Source: Siphonodentalium dalli
Taxonomy: Eukaryota; Mollusca; Scaphopoda; Gadilida; Siphonodentaliidae
DNA length: 64,000 bases
Reading direction: 5' to 3'
Assembly: GCA_032622095.1 (NCBI GenBank)
Contig: CP136062.1
Span: 152,948,875-153,012,874 of the forward strand
The position numbers and the translations under genes are program-made. The notes beneath the pieces were generated by a model that saw only the letters and a list, made by a program, of their open reading frames with translations, searched no databases and had not been told where the DNA came from. Every line of letters starts with the position of its first letter. Position 1 is the first letter of the stretch. Shown here piece after piece: positions 23,512 to 35,278 of this stretch.

Positions 23512-23766
23512 TTCATGCATCTGATGCCTAAATGCTACCTGCCTATCTCTAAGTGTCGAATTTCAACTAACATTTATAAGCACGCGGCGAACGCATTAGT
23601 GTCTAATCGCGTTACGTAACGCGGCAGTAAAACCATCGGAGGGATGACCGAGAAGTCATAAAGTGAGGGCAAAGTTTTTATAATCCTATAAGTTTGACAT
23701 CAGCGAAGGCGCCCCCATGGGGAGCAAGCAAGCAAGGGGGACCATCCTGGATGTGGACAGTCAATA
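23512..23766. repeat. ~260-bp GC-rich duplicated segment, copy 2
   Basis: Partner of 20942-21206, with AACGCATTAGTGTCTAATCG and GTGGACAGTCAATA near its ends. Roughly 85-90 percent alike by eye. Confidence 0.72.
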
Positions 23767-23861
23767 CTAAACGAATCGGATTAATTGCTCTAATTGACCG
23801 TTTAATTATGAAACCGATTTGTAATTAATGGCACTAACGACTCTGGAGGGAATTTGTTTTG

Positions 23862-23936
23862 ACACTTCCACGTGGGGTGGGTCTCACATATCCACACACA
23901 CTTCCACGTGGGGTAGGTCTCACATATCCACACAGA
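23862..23936. repeat. Two-unit ~37-bp tandem repeat
   Basis: CTTCCACGTGGGGTGGGTCT CACATATCCACACA occurs twice. Each unit contains the palindromic CCACGTGG E-box-like site. Confidence 0.75.
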
Positions 23937-24212
23937 TGGGTGAACGACATTAGAACTTAAACTCATGATTTTTACATCGATCTGAAGCATCCACTGAAGC
24001 ATAACTCTTTTGTTTCGCATAGCAAAATGTTATGCACATTAGAAAATTGAATAGAGACTCAGCCACATTGAATGGGCATTTTTTATCTCCTAAGTTATGC
24101 TTTTAGCAGGAAGTGGGGGTTTCCGTGACATTTACATTCAAAATCGAAGTGATTGATGCAGGCTGATTAAAAAAAAATAATCCTGCACCCTATTAAAATA
24201 GCATATTAAGTC

Positions 24213-24570
24213 TTAAAGGGAGAATGTACACTAAATTCTGCCAATTATTGGACATCTCCTTGTATACACCACAGAATATATGATATATGCAACAAATGAA
24301 TTAATTTGAGCCATGGATCTGTTCAAAACACTCCCATGTGCTCTATGAACGATGCAGACAACATGGTAATTATAATGAAAATGAATGTATGACTCCGGTC
24401 ATTAATTCATTTTTATTATTATTACCATGTTGTTTTCTTTCATGGAGCACATGGGTGTAATTTGCACTAATTCATGGCTCATATTAAGTAATATGTTGCA
24501 TATTTTCTGTTGAGTATAAAAGGAGATGGTCCCATAAATGGTCAGATTTAGTGTACAGTACCCCTTTGAA
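24213..24570. mobile_element. Palindromic MITE, GTACACTAAAT family
   Basis: Left TTAAAGGGAGAATGTACACT and right AGTGTACAGTACCCCTTTGAA are inverted. The centre has CATGGTAATTATAATGAAAA against its inverse (ATTATTACCATG), so nearly the whole 358 bp is a palindrome. TTAA is intact at the left, TTGAA at the right. Confidence 0.72.
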
Positions 24571-24837
24571 GTGCGTTTGAATTAATTTATTTTGAAGATA
24601 ATTCCAAAGTACCATCTCTTCTATCCAATCCAACCTCCATGCAAGTACATGTGTATACTAGATGAACCGACAAGGTTGGCTGGAAATGTAAGCGGAAAGA
24701 ACCTACATGTAACTTGATCCAGTTCGTTGTGCAATGGTGATAGCAAAATGCTATAGGAAATATTAAATTGTATAACATTTTATAATATTTGATTAGCAAA
24801 ATGCTACGCTATGCCAGTTATTTCACTCCCTGATATA

Positions 24838-24970
24838 CAGTAATGCTCTAATTAATCGACTCGGGGAGAGCTTTCCTATGAATGGCAACAAGCCATATTT
24901 CCAACTAAATCCTGAAAAGTTACTCATAATTCTGCTGTGTTTAAGGAGTCGATTAATTAGAGCATTACTG
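24838..24970. mobile_element. Small TA-flanked MITE
   Basis: The ends are inverted repeats of about 25 bp (CAGTAATGCTCTAATTAATC and partner) around an unrelated 80-bp centre. TA flanks both sides (24836-24837, 24971-24972). At 133 bp it is probably a non-autonomous Tc1/mariner or pogo-like element. Confidence 0.8.
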
Positions 24971-25079
24971 TACCTATACAACCCGATACCATCTTCCATA
25001 TATCCACCGACCTACCAACATGCGAGTATTTTCAGAGATGTAATATAAGCACACCGCAAGAAGCAAATTCCTTGTTTTG

Positions 25080-25720
25080 GTGGGGGTGCAGTCTGAGGAC
25101 ACTGGCAAGTTAGCACTGCATTTTTTGCAGGCATTTCTCATATAAAACCACTTGGTGCCATAATTAATATGAACGGAAAGATGCATATACGATGCACATT
25201 GACCAAAGCTAACGACACGAGAAGTAAAATTTCGATAGTTCCACATGTAACAGTGCTACTAACACATTGCCTTAAAGTACTTGTATGATTGATTCTCACG
25301 AACTAATTGCATGCTATTTACAGGAAAAATGTTCATTACCATCACTATTAGTGGACTACAAGCTATAGTAGCGGTGTCAGAATAAAACTCAGAATATACT
25401 CATCGCATTTCAACATGCCATCGACCCGGAACCATATGTATATTATATTGTATATATTGCTGCATGTCTATTGTGTATATACTTCTAGTTATATATCATT
25501 TATGTAATACATGTATTAACTTAGATGAGAGAATAAAGCATACATAGTTTTTACTTCTCATGTAGTATATTTGTGGTACATATCCGTTTTATAAGCATTT
25601 TTGCATTCGGTTTCTGGCACATTATGGCTTTTTTATTTCACCGAAATTCCTACAAAAGAATGCCTGGCAAATTTGCGACTGCATATTCGTTCCATTACAT
25701 AAGTCGCTTGGCTTCCTCAG
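25080..25720. mobile_element. Inverted-repeat element, GGCAAGTTTGCACGGTA family
   Basis: Landmarks are GGACACTGGCAAGTTAGCAC, GCTAACGACACGAGAAGTAA, GCATTCGGTTTCTGGCACAT and AATGCCTGGCAAATTTGC. It preserves the uninterrupted site that is split at 59735/62704. Confidence 0.6.
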
Positions 25721-26220
25721 TTCACGTTTCGTGTCATTGTGTTGATTATGTAATCCTAAATATGTGAATTTCTATATTTTTAATTCTGAAATTTAAACCA
25801 GAAACCAAATGATACAATTTTGCCAACCGATTTTCTTTGGGTATTTCAGCATTTATTAACATATATGTGTGGTTAATTGTGCATGTGTCTGAGTGTATTG
25901 GGAGATGGGCCTCATAAGTTGATATATTTTTTCCCAATCCCTTTCGATTTTTTATGCAAACAAAATATGTTCTAAGCAAAGGGTATTTCAGCATTTATAT
26001 AGCACAGTTTACTGAAAATATTGGACAATTCAGGAGTATATATAGAGTATATTGTCGAGTCCGTCACATTAATTCTTTAAAATTTGCCCATTCATTTTTC
26101 AAACAGCCGTTTTTGTTATTACATGGATATTGTCTTATTCCGTATTGGTGGAAAACTACCCATAATGTTTTAAGTGGTTCATAATGATGAAGCATCATTT
26201 TTTTTATTTCATCATATCAT

Positions 26221-26394
26221 CGCATTCTGGGTATCAAAATATGTTTATAAATTAATAACTTTTTGTTACATGTAAAAACGTGATACTTTTTTGTCTCTTT
26301 GACAAATCGCATTCTGGGTATCAAAATATGTTTATAAATTAATAACTTTTTGTTACATGTAAAAACGTGATACTTTTTTGTCTCTTTGACAAAT
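26221..26394. repeat. Exact 87-bp tandem duplication
   Basis: Positions 26221-26307 and 26308-26394 are identical as read, starting CGCATTCTGGGTATCAAAAT. No differences imply a very recent event or an assembly artefact. Confidence 0.93.
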
Positions 26395-26649
26395 CGCAGG
26401 TTAGAAATTATGCTTTCGTCTATTAGATCCCGGTCCGATTCCAGGAATCAAAATATATCGATAACTACATTAAATGCTTGTCTTTGGCCACATGTCATAT
26501 ATATTGGATTTATAATAGATGATTCAAGTGTTATTTATGTATGTATTATATCTATATATACATGCTTTATACTTTTATCGCATGTTTTAAACATCGCGTG
26601 TTTTAAACCTAAAAAGGACACATTTTACTCTAAATATTGTTTTAAAGAA

Positions 26650-26880
26650 ACTTAGCGGTTTGCGCTCCAAAATATACCTAATAATATTCGCTTTTGAATT
26701 TTACCCGGTATCGAAATAGGTCGATAAATACTTGAACTACCTTCTTACGAGATTGTATGTCATAGAAAGACGCATTGAAGTCATAACAAATACAAACTTG
26801 AACACGGTGTTTGGGTTCCAAACAAGAACAGCCATTTGCACGGCATTGCTTTTATTATAGAAAGTTGTTTTTAATTTATA
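26650..26880. mobile_element. Reverse-oriented member of the GCGCTCCAAAATA family
   Basis: TAGCGGTTTGCGCTCCAAAATA, TATCGAAATAGGTCGATAAA and GGTGTTTGGGTTCCAAACAA are the inverse of 22620-22815. It has decayed before the two-box motif. Confidence 0.6.
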
Positions 26881-27002
26881 ATAATTTGTTTGTTTATTTA
26901 AGTTCGAATATTTCTTTCATTGCATGTCTTGTTTTTGAAAATTGATATTAATCCTCCGATATCGATATATATATCAAACATATCCGCTTGTTTTTTATGC
27001 TA

Positions 27003-27513
27003 TGAATCTCTATTATGCAGGGCTAACGCCCGTATACAGAGCTGATATCCCAACAGTACAAAACCTTGGAACTTTTTGAAGTTTTAACAGGGAAACTTAT
27101 AAAGTCGAAACAATAAATGAAGCATATATTTCTTAGTTATTATATTTCCTTAATAATGTACTTCACTGAAGGTGAAGGTTTCCAACTCGAAATTGCATGC
27201 TTATCGGTGACTTTTGCTAGCCGATATCTCAATACAAATTGAATTAATTACCCATGCAGGAGAAATTCCATAATTGTAAATATCGCAAAGAAAATCGCTC
27301 ACAAAGTCACTTAATTCGTGAATTTTCGAGTTAGGACCCTCACTTACAGAGAAGTACATTATTAAGGAACAGATAATAACTAAGAAATATTTTCCCCGCG
27401 TTATTTTTTCAACTTCATAAGGTTTCCTGTCCAAACTTCAAAAAGTGCCAAGGTTTTGTACTGCATGGTGGATTACCATATCTACGGGCGTTAGCCGGAG
27501 TAGAGATTCATGG
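27003..27513. mobile_element. Long-TIR element, about 510 bp
   Basis: The outer ends ATGAATCTCTA...GGCTAACGCCCGTA and TACGGGCGTTAGCC...TAGAGATTCAT are inverted. Inner arms AGTACAAAACCTTGG and CCAAGGTTTTGTACTG continue the pairing, with GAGAAATTCCATAATTGTAA at the centre. The 43134-43625 element is a second copy. Confidence 0.7.
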
Positions 27514-27582
27514 GATGAGCTTACGGAATATTATTCTTGTATCAGTTACATACTATCTGGCACTGCCGCTCCCTGCCGAGAA

Positions 27583-28411
27583 TTGTGATGTAACAGTACC
27601 AATGATGGCACAAACGTTAACATTGAATAATAAAACAACCAAAAACACATGTACAGAGAATAGATACACCGCTATCAGTTTCAATGGAATTCCGTATGTT
27701 GTTGTGGGGATGTTTTGATAAAGTTGTCAAGTGTGGCATTATCCCTTCTTTAAATTGTTCCCATCGCGCTTTTGTTAAAGAACACCGCGTTTTACATGTT
27801 ATAACGACCGACGGGTTTCCAGCTGTCAATTTATTGTATTTCATTGTATTCCGTATCTTGGTGTTGAGAATAAACATTTGAATTTGACTTTGTTCAATTC
27901 TTTCTGACTTTCTGGCTCACAATTAGCTAGAAGAAAGTTATGAGAATAATCACAGAAAAGTGAGAATTGTACAGCAATCGTCATACCTTCATTCGCATTA
28001 TTTTAAAATAAAAAAAAAAGCAGAAGACAACTTTTATGTTTCAGTTGTATATTGTCGAATAAAAAATAAAACAAATGATTCAATTAGAAATTTTGATGCA
28101 GGGTCAATCGAAAAATATTTCCCATTAATTCGTGTCAAGTCTTTGGACTTCTCGATGAGACGAGAAGCCGATAACAGAATCAATATTTATACGAAAAATA
28201 ATCTACCCGTGATTTGTGACGAAACAGTACCATCGATGACGCAAACGTTAATTTGAATAATAAAGACATAAAAAACAGATTTATGGAAAATAGATACACC
28301 GCTATTAATTTCAATGGAATTCCGTATGTTGTTATGGGAATGTTTTGATAAAGTTGACAAGTGTGGTATTATTTCTTCTTCGAACTGTTCCCATCACACC
28401 CTTGTTAAAGA
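27583..28411. repeat. Direct duplication, ~200-bp units 629 bp apart
   Basis: 27583-27788 and 28212-28411 share AGATACACCGCTAT, TTCAATGGAATTCCGTATGT and TGTTTTGATAAAGTTG, with about 20 percent differences. Apparent frames (for example 27960-28256) are weak and have no recognisable product. Confidence 0.6.
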
Positions 28412-28917
28412 ATAACCCCAATCGAGTATAACAATATGAGATTAACTGTAGAAATTGTGAATTGTAAAATTTGGTGCCTAAATAATTTGAACTTGGGTAT
28501 AGGCGTCCTATACACTTATTGAGATTTTTATTGACAAGACCATATGCAGAATAAATATTTGAAATAAAAAATCAATTTATTTTCGAAATTTAATGTATGC
28601 GTTGAATTCTTTGTGGTTCATTGTATTGAATAATATGCATCGATGGAACAATTATACTTAAAATTTCCCGGTCGGTGTTCGATTTGTCGTTGAAATGATA
28701 GAAAAGTTCACTATTATATCATATAAGCCACAGGCAAATAGACAAGTGCGACAAGAGGGATCTAAAATACAGAGAGGATTATAACTATGAAATCAAACGA
28801 TCTAGCAAAGAGGGCGAGACAAACGCTCTTTAACATTTACTACTTTCATGAACAAAAGAGAAACGCTCTTTACGAAAATTTATGGAAATAGTAAATAATT
28901 GCCCATGTTAACCCTTT

Positions 28918-29150
28918 CTATACTAAATACTCAATGGCGAGTAGTTTCATTATTGTTCAAATAATAAGTTGAATAAACGACCATACTAACTTATTATCTG
29001 AACATTTTTCACTATTCTGCTCTTATAGTATGTTTTTATGTCTGTCGTCTGCATTTATTACATGAACAACCCTCTAAATAAATAATAGACTGTTCCAGTG
29101 TATACTTTTATAATTGAATGGGAGAATCCATTCAGCATAGAACGGTTTAA
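28918..29150. mobile_element. TTAA-flanked MITE, CTATACTAAAT family
   Basis: TTAACCCTTTCTATACTAAA at the left and GAACGGTTTAA at the right give a 233-bp element with TTAA at both ends (28918-28921, 29147-29150). Confidence 0.75.
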
Positions 29151-29689
29151 ATATTTTAGGATATATGCTAAGATGCGTTTCCGTGTAAAGGATACACATA
29201 TATAGGCTTCACGTTGACGGAGAGTATCTAATTTCGTTAGTTTACAATATTAACGCTCTCTAAAGTGGCGGGTGGGCTTACATAGGTCACAGTTATAACT
29301 GTATTAAACCTTCGCTTCTATTGGAACAAAGTCTACTTATCACCTCAATGGAAACGGGTATCGAATTCTAAAATCACAGCGAAAACATAGGAGGCTTAAT
29401 ATTATATGCAGGAAAACAATCGGTGTCTGTGGCTCTCAGAATACTTTATAGATGGGAGAGAACAAATAAGTCAATAAAGAGGCGGAACAATATGTTGTCA
29501 TCGTACGGACATGTGTAATGAAACCAGATGTATGGCGCATACATCGATTATGTGTTTATTTGGGCTATCAACAAACTATTGATATTATTTACCATAATAA
29601 TATTCTATAACGATATAATGGTGAAGAAAAAATAAGGAATTTGTATTTCTCTGATGCTGGGGAAAAGAGAAATTTTAATTATTTCTGAA

Positions 29690-30032
29690 GATCAGCTGTA
29701 AATGGGGCCATTTATGGAACCATCTCATTTTATACTCAACAAAATATATGCAACAATTGAATTAATTTTAGTCATGGATGGGTGCAAAATACACTCATGT
29801 GCTCTATGGACGATGCAACTAACATGGTAATTATAATGAAACTGAATAAATAGCTGGAGTCATAAATTCATGTTCATTTTATTACCATGTTGTTTGAATC
29901 GTTCATAGGGCACACGAGTGTATTTTCCCACTAGTCCATGGCTCAAATCCATTCATCTGTTGCATACATTATGTTGATTATAAAAGGAGATGGTCCCATA
30001 AATGGCTGGATTTAGTGTACAGTCCCGTTTAA
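29690..30032. mobile_element. Palindromic MITE, GTACACTAAAT family
   Basis: Shares GGCCATTTATGGAACCATCTC, the ACCATGTTGTTTGAATCGTT arm and the right end TTTAGTGTACAGTCCCGTTTAA (TTAA 30029-30032). The left few bases are worn. Confidence 0.65.
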
Positions 30033-31303
30033 ATATGAACGATATACTACACTGTTTTGTAAAGATGTCTCATCGATTTGACCCAATACAACAATTGGTA
30101 CAAAGGTTTTCCATGTCAGAAATTAATACGATCAAACATAGGGACCCATTCATTTTCACTTTCGACTTTCAAAGGATGTGCCATTTTATCAGGTTTCTGA
30201 ATTTTATAACCTCGTAACCTCTCCAACACAAATAAAAAAGATCACCTCATATAGAGAGCGTTTATACTTTTATTGCAATGCATATTACAAAGCGTTTTAC
30301 TTACAAGCTTTTATTCTTAATTTTCCATTTATTAATTTCAGATGCGTTTGAGGTTTCGTGATGTGTTTGTGCTTTACGGATAATGGTCATAGGAGGCAAT
30401 CATTTTAATATGCTTAGCAGCGTGATTGGCCGATCGGCTTATGGAAGTTTGACCACCATTGTGTCTAATGGGATGGGTGATCCACAATACGATGACAATA
30501 ATCGTTCAAGCAACTACTCTCATGTATTAATCACTATCAAGTAACGAAAGCATCAATGTATTTTACAATAAACGTAATAAATTATATTCTGCACGGACCC
30601 ACCCCCCCCCCCCCACAAAATAACGGTACTTTTTGGTAAAAATGCCTCATCCGATTTTACATACATTTTCTATACCTTAAACTAATTATATCTAACGTGC
30701 GAGCAGTTTCACCACGATTTGACATTTTGGTACATGTATGCCATTATGATGTCGGAAAATCAGAACATCACTTGCGATAAAGAGCGTGAACATTCTTTGA
30801 TACAATATTAACAAGCTTTCTTCAACATGGGGCAAAACTATAACAATTGGTTACATTTTTAATATTTTGTTACTGGTAATTAATGTAATATATTTACAAA
30901 TATATTGCCATCGTATTATTCTTTAATAATCGTGTTGGTGTTCGTGGTTGCTGCGGGCTACAAATGACATTGATTTAAAGAATTTTTCATAGATTATTTT
31001 TTTAATATATGAGTTGTTTAGTGAGAGGATATTTTCTTTTAGAATATGTTTTGATAACTTTGCACGGAATCAGCAAAAAAATGTCATTTAGTATTTTAGA
31101 TCAACTACTGTATATAAAATCACTAAATTGGAAGGTGATGATGATTATTATAATACTCATATTGAGGTTGCTCGTAAAGGGCGTAGAGAAGAAGAAGAAA
31201 GAAAGAAAGATAGTAGCAACAACGGAAGCTTACGGGGTAAATAAACCGGACACACTCACGTCACAACCTGTAAAACCAAATAATTCGGTAAGAAATGCAA
31301 TAT
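30033..31303. other. Probable FoxF intron or 3' region; no exon identified
   Basis: A/T-rich, with a C run at 30601-30614 and a lone AGAGCG...AAAGCG pair near 30256. The second FoxF exon should lie here or further left, but no C-terminal FoxF-like peptide was recognised. Confidence 0.4.
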
Positions 31304-31309
31304 ACTAAC
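31304..31309 (-). promoter_or_regulatory. Probable 5' splice donor of FoxF intron 1
   Basis: GTTAGT directly follows the codon for the last shared residue of the FoxF exon, and translation past it stops at once (TAG at 31305-31307). It is a reasonable donor match and leaves a phase-1 intron. The acceptor was not located. Confidence 0.6.
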
Positions 31310-32279
31310 CAGTGAAAGACATGTCTTGAAGGGTGCTGTACTGGTTGGTTGATTCCGAAATCGGTGAAGAATTCGAACTTGGTACTGAACTAGCACCGCT
31401 GTCCGCTGGACTTGTGGATTGGGATTTAGGATATTCCACCGGCCACGAATACTGTCCAGTCATATCTCTGGAAATGTTTGAAAAGTCATTAGCAAGATAT
31501 GCAAAACTGTTCTTAATTGTAGAAAGAGCACAACTGGATGGGTATTTAGAATAAAATCCACAACTTGAAAAGTCGTTTTGTTGCATTTGGTTGTGCGCGA
31601 CATCGTATGCACCTTGGATTGCACTGTTGGGTAGATTGCACGGGTAGTTCGGCATAGGTCCATTGAGGTAAGCTTTATCTGGAGACTGGTTTAAAAGTTC
31701 GTATTGTTGATTTGAAACTAATTCGTTATGAGCGGCGGCGTTATTCATCAACCCGAAAGATCGCATCCCTTGACATTTCCTTCGGAATCCTCTCGGTCGT
31801 CGTCGGAAAGACCCTTCTTCAAACATAAATTCAGCAGTAGGATCGATGGTCCAATAGTGTCCCTTTCCTGGTCGTCCCAATCCTTTCGGAAGCTTTATGA
31901 AGCACTCATTCAGCGATAAATTATGCCGGACGGAATTTTTCCAACCATTGTAGGATCCGCGGAAGAATGGAAATCTCGTTTGAAGAAAATGATAAATCTC
32001 GTTGAGTGTACATCTTTTCGTCGGACATGACTGGATAGCCATGACTATAAGCGCGATGTAAGAATAAGGTGGTTTCTCTGGTCTTCTTGCGGCACCTCCG
32101 ACCTTCTTTTTCGGTGATGGCGATTCTGGTGTCGTTGATGTCGCATCCTCTTGATTGACTTCAGCACTTGGCGCAACAGGCTCTTGTTTAATTTGCGTAG
32201 CAAGATCCTTTTCCTTGTCAAACTCCGGTGTATCTAACGAAAGTTTTGTGCATTCCGTATATTTAGGATGTTCCTCCAT
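31310..32279 (-). CDS. FoxF: Forkhead transcription factor FoxF, first coding exon
   Basis: The frame encodes 323 residues plus one base. A forkhead (winged-helix) DNA-binding domain covers about residues 68-162, starting at [19 protein letters not shown]. Recognition helix 3 is at about 115-127 ([13 protein letters not shown]), and wing 2 and the basic tail ([13 protein letters not shown]) run to about 170. The uninterrupted [17 protein letters not shown] after the domain is typical of the FoxF class. FoxF proteins are nuclear activators that pattern visceral and splanchnic mesoderm. The ATG at 32279 is the first ATG in the frame and has A at -3 and G at +4; the frame is open further upstream but only from non-ATG codons. 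Residues 30-33 (IKQE) match a sumoylation consensus. The C-terminal half is rich in Ser, Asn, Gln and Tyr. The frame hits a stop three codons after a clean donor (G|GTTAGT, exon end 31310), and FoxF genes usually have a C-terminal second exon, so the gene should continue toward lower coordinates. I could not find that exon. No FoxC, FoxL1 or FoxQ1 neighbour is visible. Confidence 0.93.
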
Positions 32280-32589
32280 TATATTTGTAAACTTTGATCT
32301 AATTGTAAACGTTTTCCAAAAGAAAAATAAAGGAAGACGCACCGAGACAGAGAGTAACAATAAACTGAGTTGCTGTCCGTCTTTCGATTTGGTATATTTG
32401 TTTTAAACAGATTAAACCGTGTGCCCATTAGTTAAAATTATTTCCGCGTGATTATTCCATTTGATTTGGGAGGGATGTGAGGTAGATTCCTCCGTGTCGT
32501 GCCATACGGTAACTCTACAGAATCACATGTCAGTTCACCACGGGAGCCCACCTTGAGACGACTTAGATTACGCCCCACCAGACCTCTCG

Positions 32590-34060
32590 GCGTATAGAAA
32601 TGCATAGCAGATAATCTCCCAGAACAGTTATCTGAGATAAGAAATTAATTGCAGAACAAGCGATTTGGCGAGGTTCTCTACCTACCTTGTACACCATTGA
32701 CTCTCCTGTAAATTTTTGTGGGAAATATGTTTTACGCTATACAAAATGGGGTTAACTTGAATGCACAAGTTCAATAACTTCGGCCATCCAAGTTTTCTAT
32801 CTGCAGATTTTTATTTCTAACAATTTGGTTTAAACTATACAATATTTGGTTCAGATAATGAACTTGAGTGCACTTATTCAACAATTTCGGCCATCAAATT
32901 TTTCTTTCTGCAGACGTTTTGGACAATTTATTGTTCACTATAGATACTTTAGAAATTCATAGCAGATATCGCCCAGAACAGTTATCTGATATAAGAAATT
33001 AATTGCAGAACAAGCGATTTGGCGAGGTTCTCTACCTTGTACCAAACGTGAGAGGTGGTGAGACGGCGTCAACGTTAGTAAAAAGGAAGTAAAGTGGATT
33101 GAAAACTACGGAATATAACCACCAGGAACATTTTACAAAACCAGTGGATGCTATCAAATCACATTGTTATTGGAGCCTTTGAAGAGAAGTCTATCATTTG
33201 ACATTTTTACACCAATTTCAATTTGTTGTTGGAAATATGATTTACGCTACACAAAATGTGGTTCAGAGAATCAACTTGAATGCACATGCTCAATAACTTT
33301 GGCAATCAAAGTTTTTTTGTCTGCAAATTTTTGTTTCTGGCAATTTGGTTTAGACTATACAAAATATATGGTACAGAGAATGAACTTGAATGCACATATT
33401 CAACAATTTCGGCTATCAAAATTTTCCGACACTATATATTGAGAGCAAAACTGTTTGTAGATATTATAACTCAGAGTTTTAATATAGGCTGTTGAACAAT
33501 ATAATATTGATGTAAAAGGAAACTATCTCTAAATTTCGTATACCAATTTCAGGAATGAAAAATATTTGTTAGATCTTCAATTCTATGTATTGGGATAAAG
33601 CAGTGAAAGTTAGTAAATTGGGTTGAAATTTACGGAAACATAACCACCAGGAACATTCTACAAATCCAGTAGATGCTTCAAAATCACATTGTTATTGGGG
33701 CCTTTGACAAGAAGTCAATTATTTTTATAGTTTTACACCAAACAATTGTAAAATTGGGTGAGTTATGCGAGATATTGCGCGCAGAATATACGGTTTGGTG
33801 ATGTTCTCCCAACTTTCTAGTCTTTACTCTCCTGCAGGTTGTGATAATACATTTTATACTAAATATAATATAGTTCCGAGAATGCACATATTTAACAATT
33901 CGACCATCATACTTTTCTCATATTGTTTTGACAATTTGCTGTCGGCTATAGATACTATGATGATAATAATAATAATGCTTATATGAATTATATGAATATG
34001 ATAATACAGAGAATGAAGTTATTCAACAATTTTGGCCACCACAGTTTTCTCTCTAGATAT
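32590..34060. repeat. Degenerate tandem and higher-order repeat block upstream of FoxF
   Basis: A ~107-110-bp unit (CTATACAAAATATGGTTCAG, GAATGAACTTGAATGCACAT, CAACAATTTCGGCCATCAAA) recurs at about 32740, 32845, 33255, 33365 and 33860. Larger blocks repeat too: CAGAACAGTTATCTGA...GCGAGGTTCTCTACC at 32620 and 32970, and AACCACCAGGAACATT at 33117 and 33640, with an outlying relic near 36455. It begins about 310 bp 5' of the FoxF start codon. Confidence 0.7.
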
Positions 34061-34086
34061 TATTTTCTATCTTACAACAATCGGTT

Positions 34087-34601
34087 TTAAAGATACGGGC
34101 GGCGTTGGCGGTGGGTATGATGTTAAAATATTCACCTTTGTCAAAAACCACCATAAACAGAAGGAATAGTGAGATATAGACTTTGTTCTTATGCCAGTCA
34201 GAAATATGGCACAAACAGTATGTTATTGTCAATTCCCCCCCCCCCTTGTTACGTAAATAAAATTTAAAAAACGTTACGTTTCCTGGCTTTTGTTTAGATC
34301 CGGATATGGTAAACATAAAGAGCTTTATTTGTTACTATTTTCCTGATATGGAAATAATAAAGAGCGTTTATATCATGTTTGAATAGAATTGCGCTGTGTT
34401 ATGTAAACAGAAGCACAACTTCTGTAACACGAGCAGTCTCTTGTTTAAGTACACCATCATACGTCTTGACGACAATATACTATTTACACGCTAATTGTGT
34501 TTGGCATATGAGCGGAACTGTATATATTTTGGTGTTCCTTCTGTTGATGGCGATTTGAAAAATATAAATATTTCTGCAACGAACGCCGCACGTGCCTTTA
34601 A
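34087..34601. mobile_element. TTAA-flanked palindromic element, GGCGGTGGGTAT family
   Basis: It runs from TTAA 34087-34090 to TTAA 34598-34601, with GGCGTTGGCGGTGGGTAT at the left and CGCCGCACGTGCC at the right. The interior carries a two-box AAAGAGC motif (34317-34370) and the CGTAAACAG/CTGTTTACG-type arms. The right TTAA is shared with the next element. Confidence 0.7.
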
Positions 34602-34776
34602 ATGGAGAGTGTACCTAAATCCAGCTATTTATGGGCCATCTCCTACTATATACTCAGCAGGAAATATCCAATAAAGAAATTAATACGAGTCAAGAATGAG
34701 AGTTAAATACACTCACGTATATAAAGAACCATGCATAACAACAACCTGATACATATAACGAAAATGAGTAAACGGC

Positions 34777-35278
34777 TTAAAGGCACGGTTGGCCTTAATT
34801 GTCGAAAATATTCATATTTGTTCCAAACACCGTAAACAGAAAAACATTAAAACGCATACAGTTTCGTTCATATATACCATGACCATCGCGTAAACAGCAT
34901 GCTGTCATAAAGACTTACTATATTTTACATAAGCAAGAGCCTGATTGTGTTACAGAAAACAGCACAGTGTCACTGGCTAATCACACACAAATGATATAAA
35001 CGCTCTTTATTAGTTCCATATCAGGAATTCAGCAACAAAGAACGCTCTTTATGTTTACCATCATAATATAAACAAACACCAGAAAAGTAACTTTTTATGC
35101 TTTTGTTAACATAACAATGGTCAAACAAATGACAATAACATATTGTTTATGCGATATTTCTTATTTGTATACGGACAAAGTCTGTCTACATTTTGATGTT
35201 CTTTCTGTTTGTGGCGGATTTTGATGGGTGGAAATATTTTCACAGGATACCCACCGCCAAGGCCAACCGTACCTTTAA
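34777..35278. mobile_element. TTAA-flanked palindromic element, AAAGGCACG family, 502 bp
   Basis: Ends TTAAAGGCACGGTTGGCC and GGCCAACCGTACCTTTAA, TTAA at 34777-34780 and 35275-35278. It is identical in length and close in sequence to 44856-45357. It contains ACGCTCTTTATT...CATATCAGGAAT...AACGCTCTTT at 34998-35051. It is inserted into the centre of another TTAA element. Confidence 0.82.

Noticed and set aside
32280-32360. Upstream extension of FoxF by 27 residues
   Set aside because: The extension begins at a non-ATG codon; the first ATG in frame, with good context, is at 32279.
31333-32406. Plus-strand frames antisense to FoxF
   Set aside because: They are shadows of the FoxF coding sequence, with no independent features.
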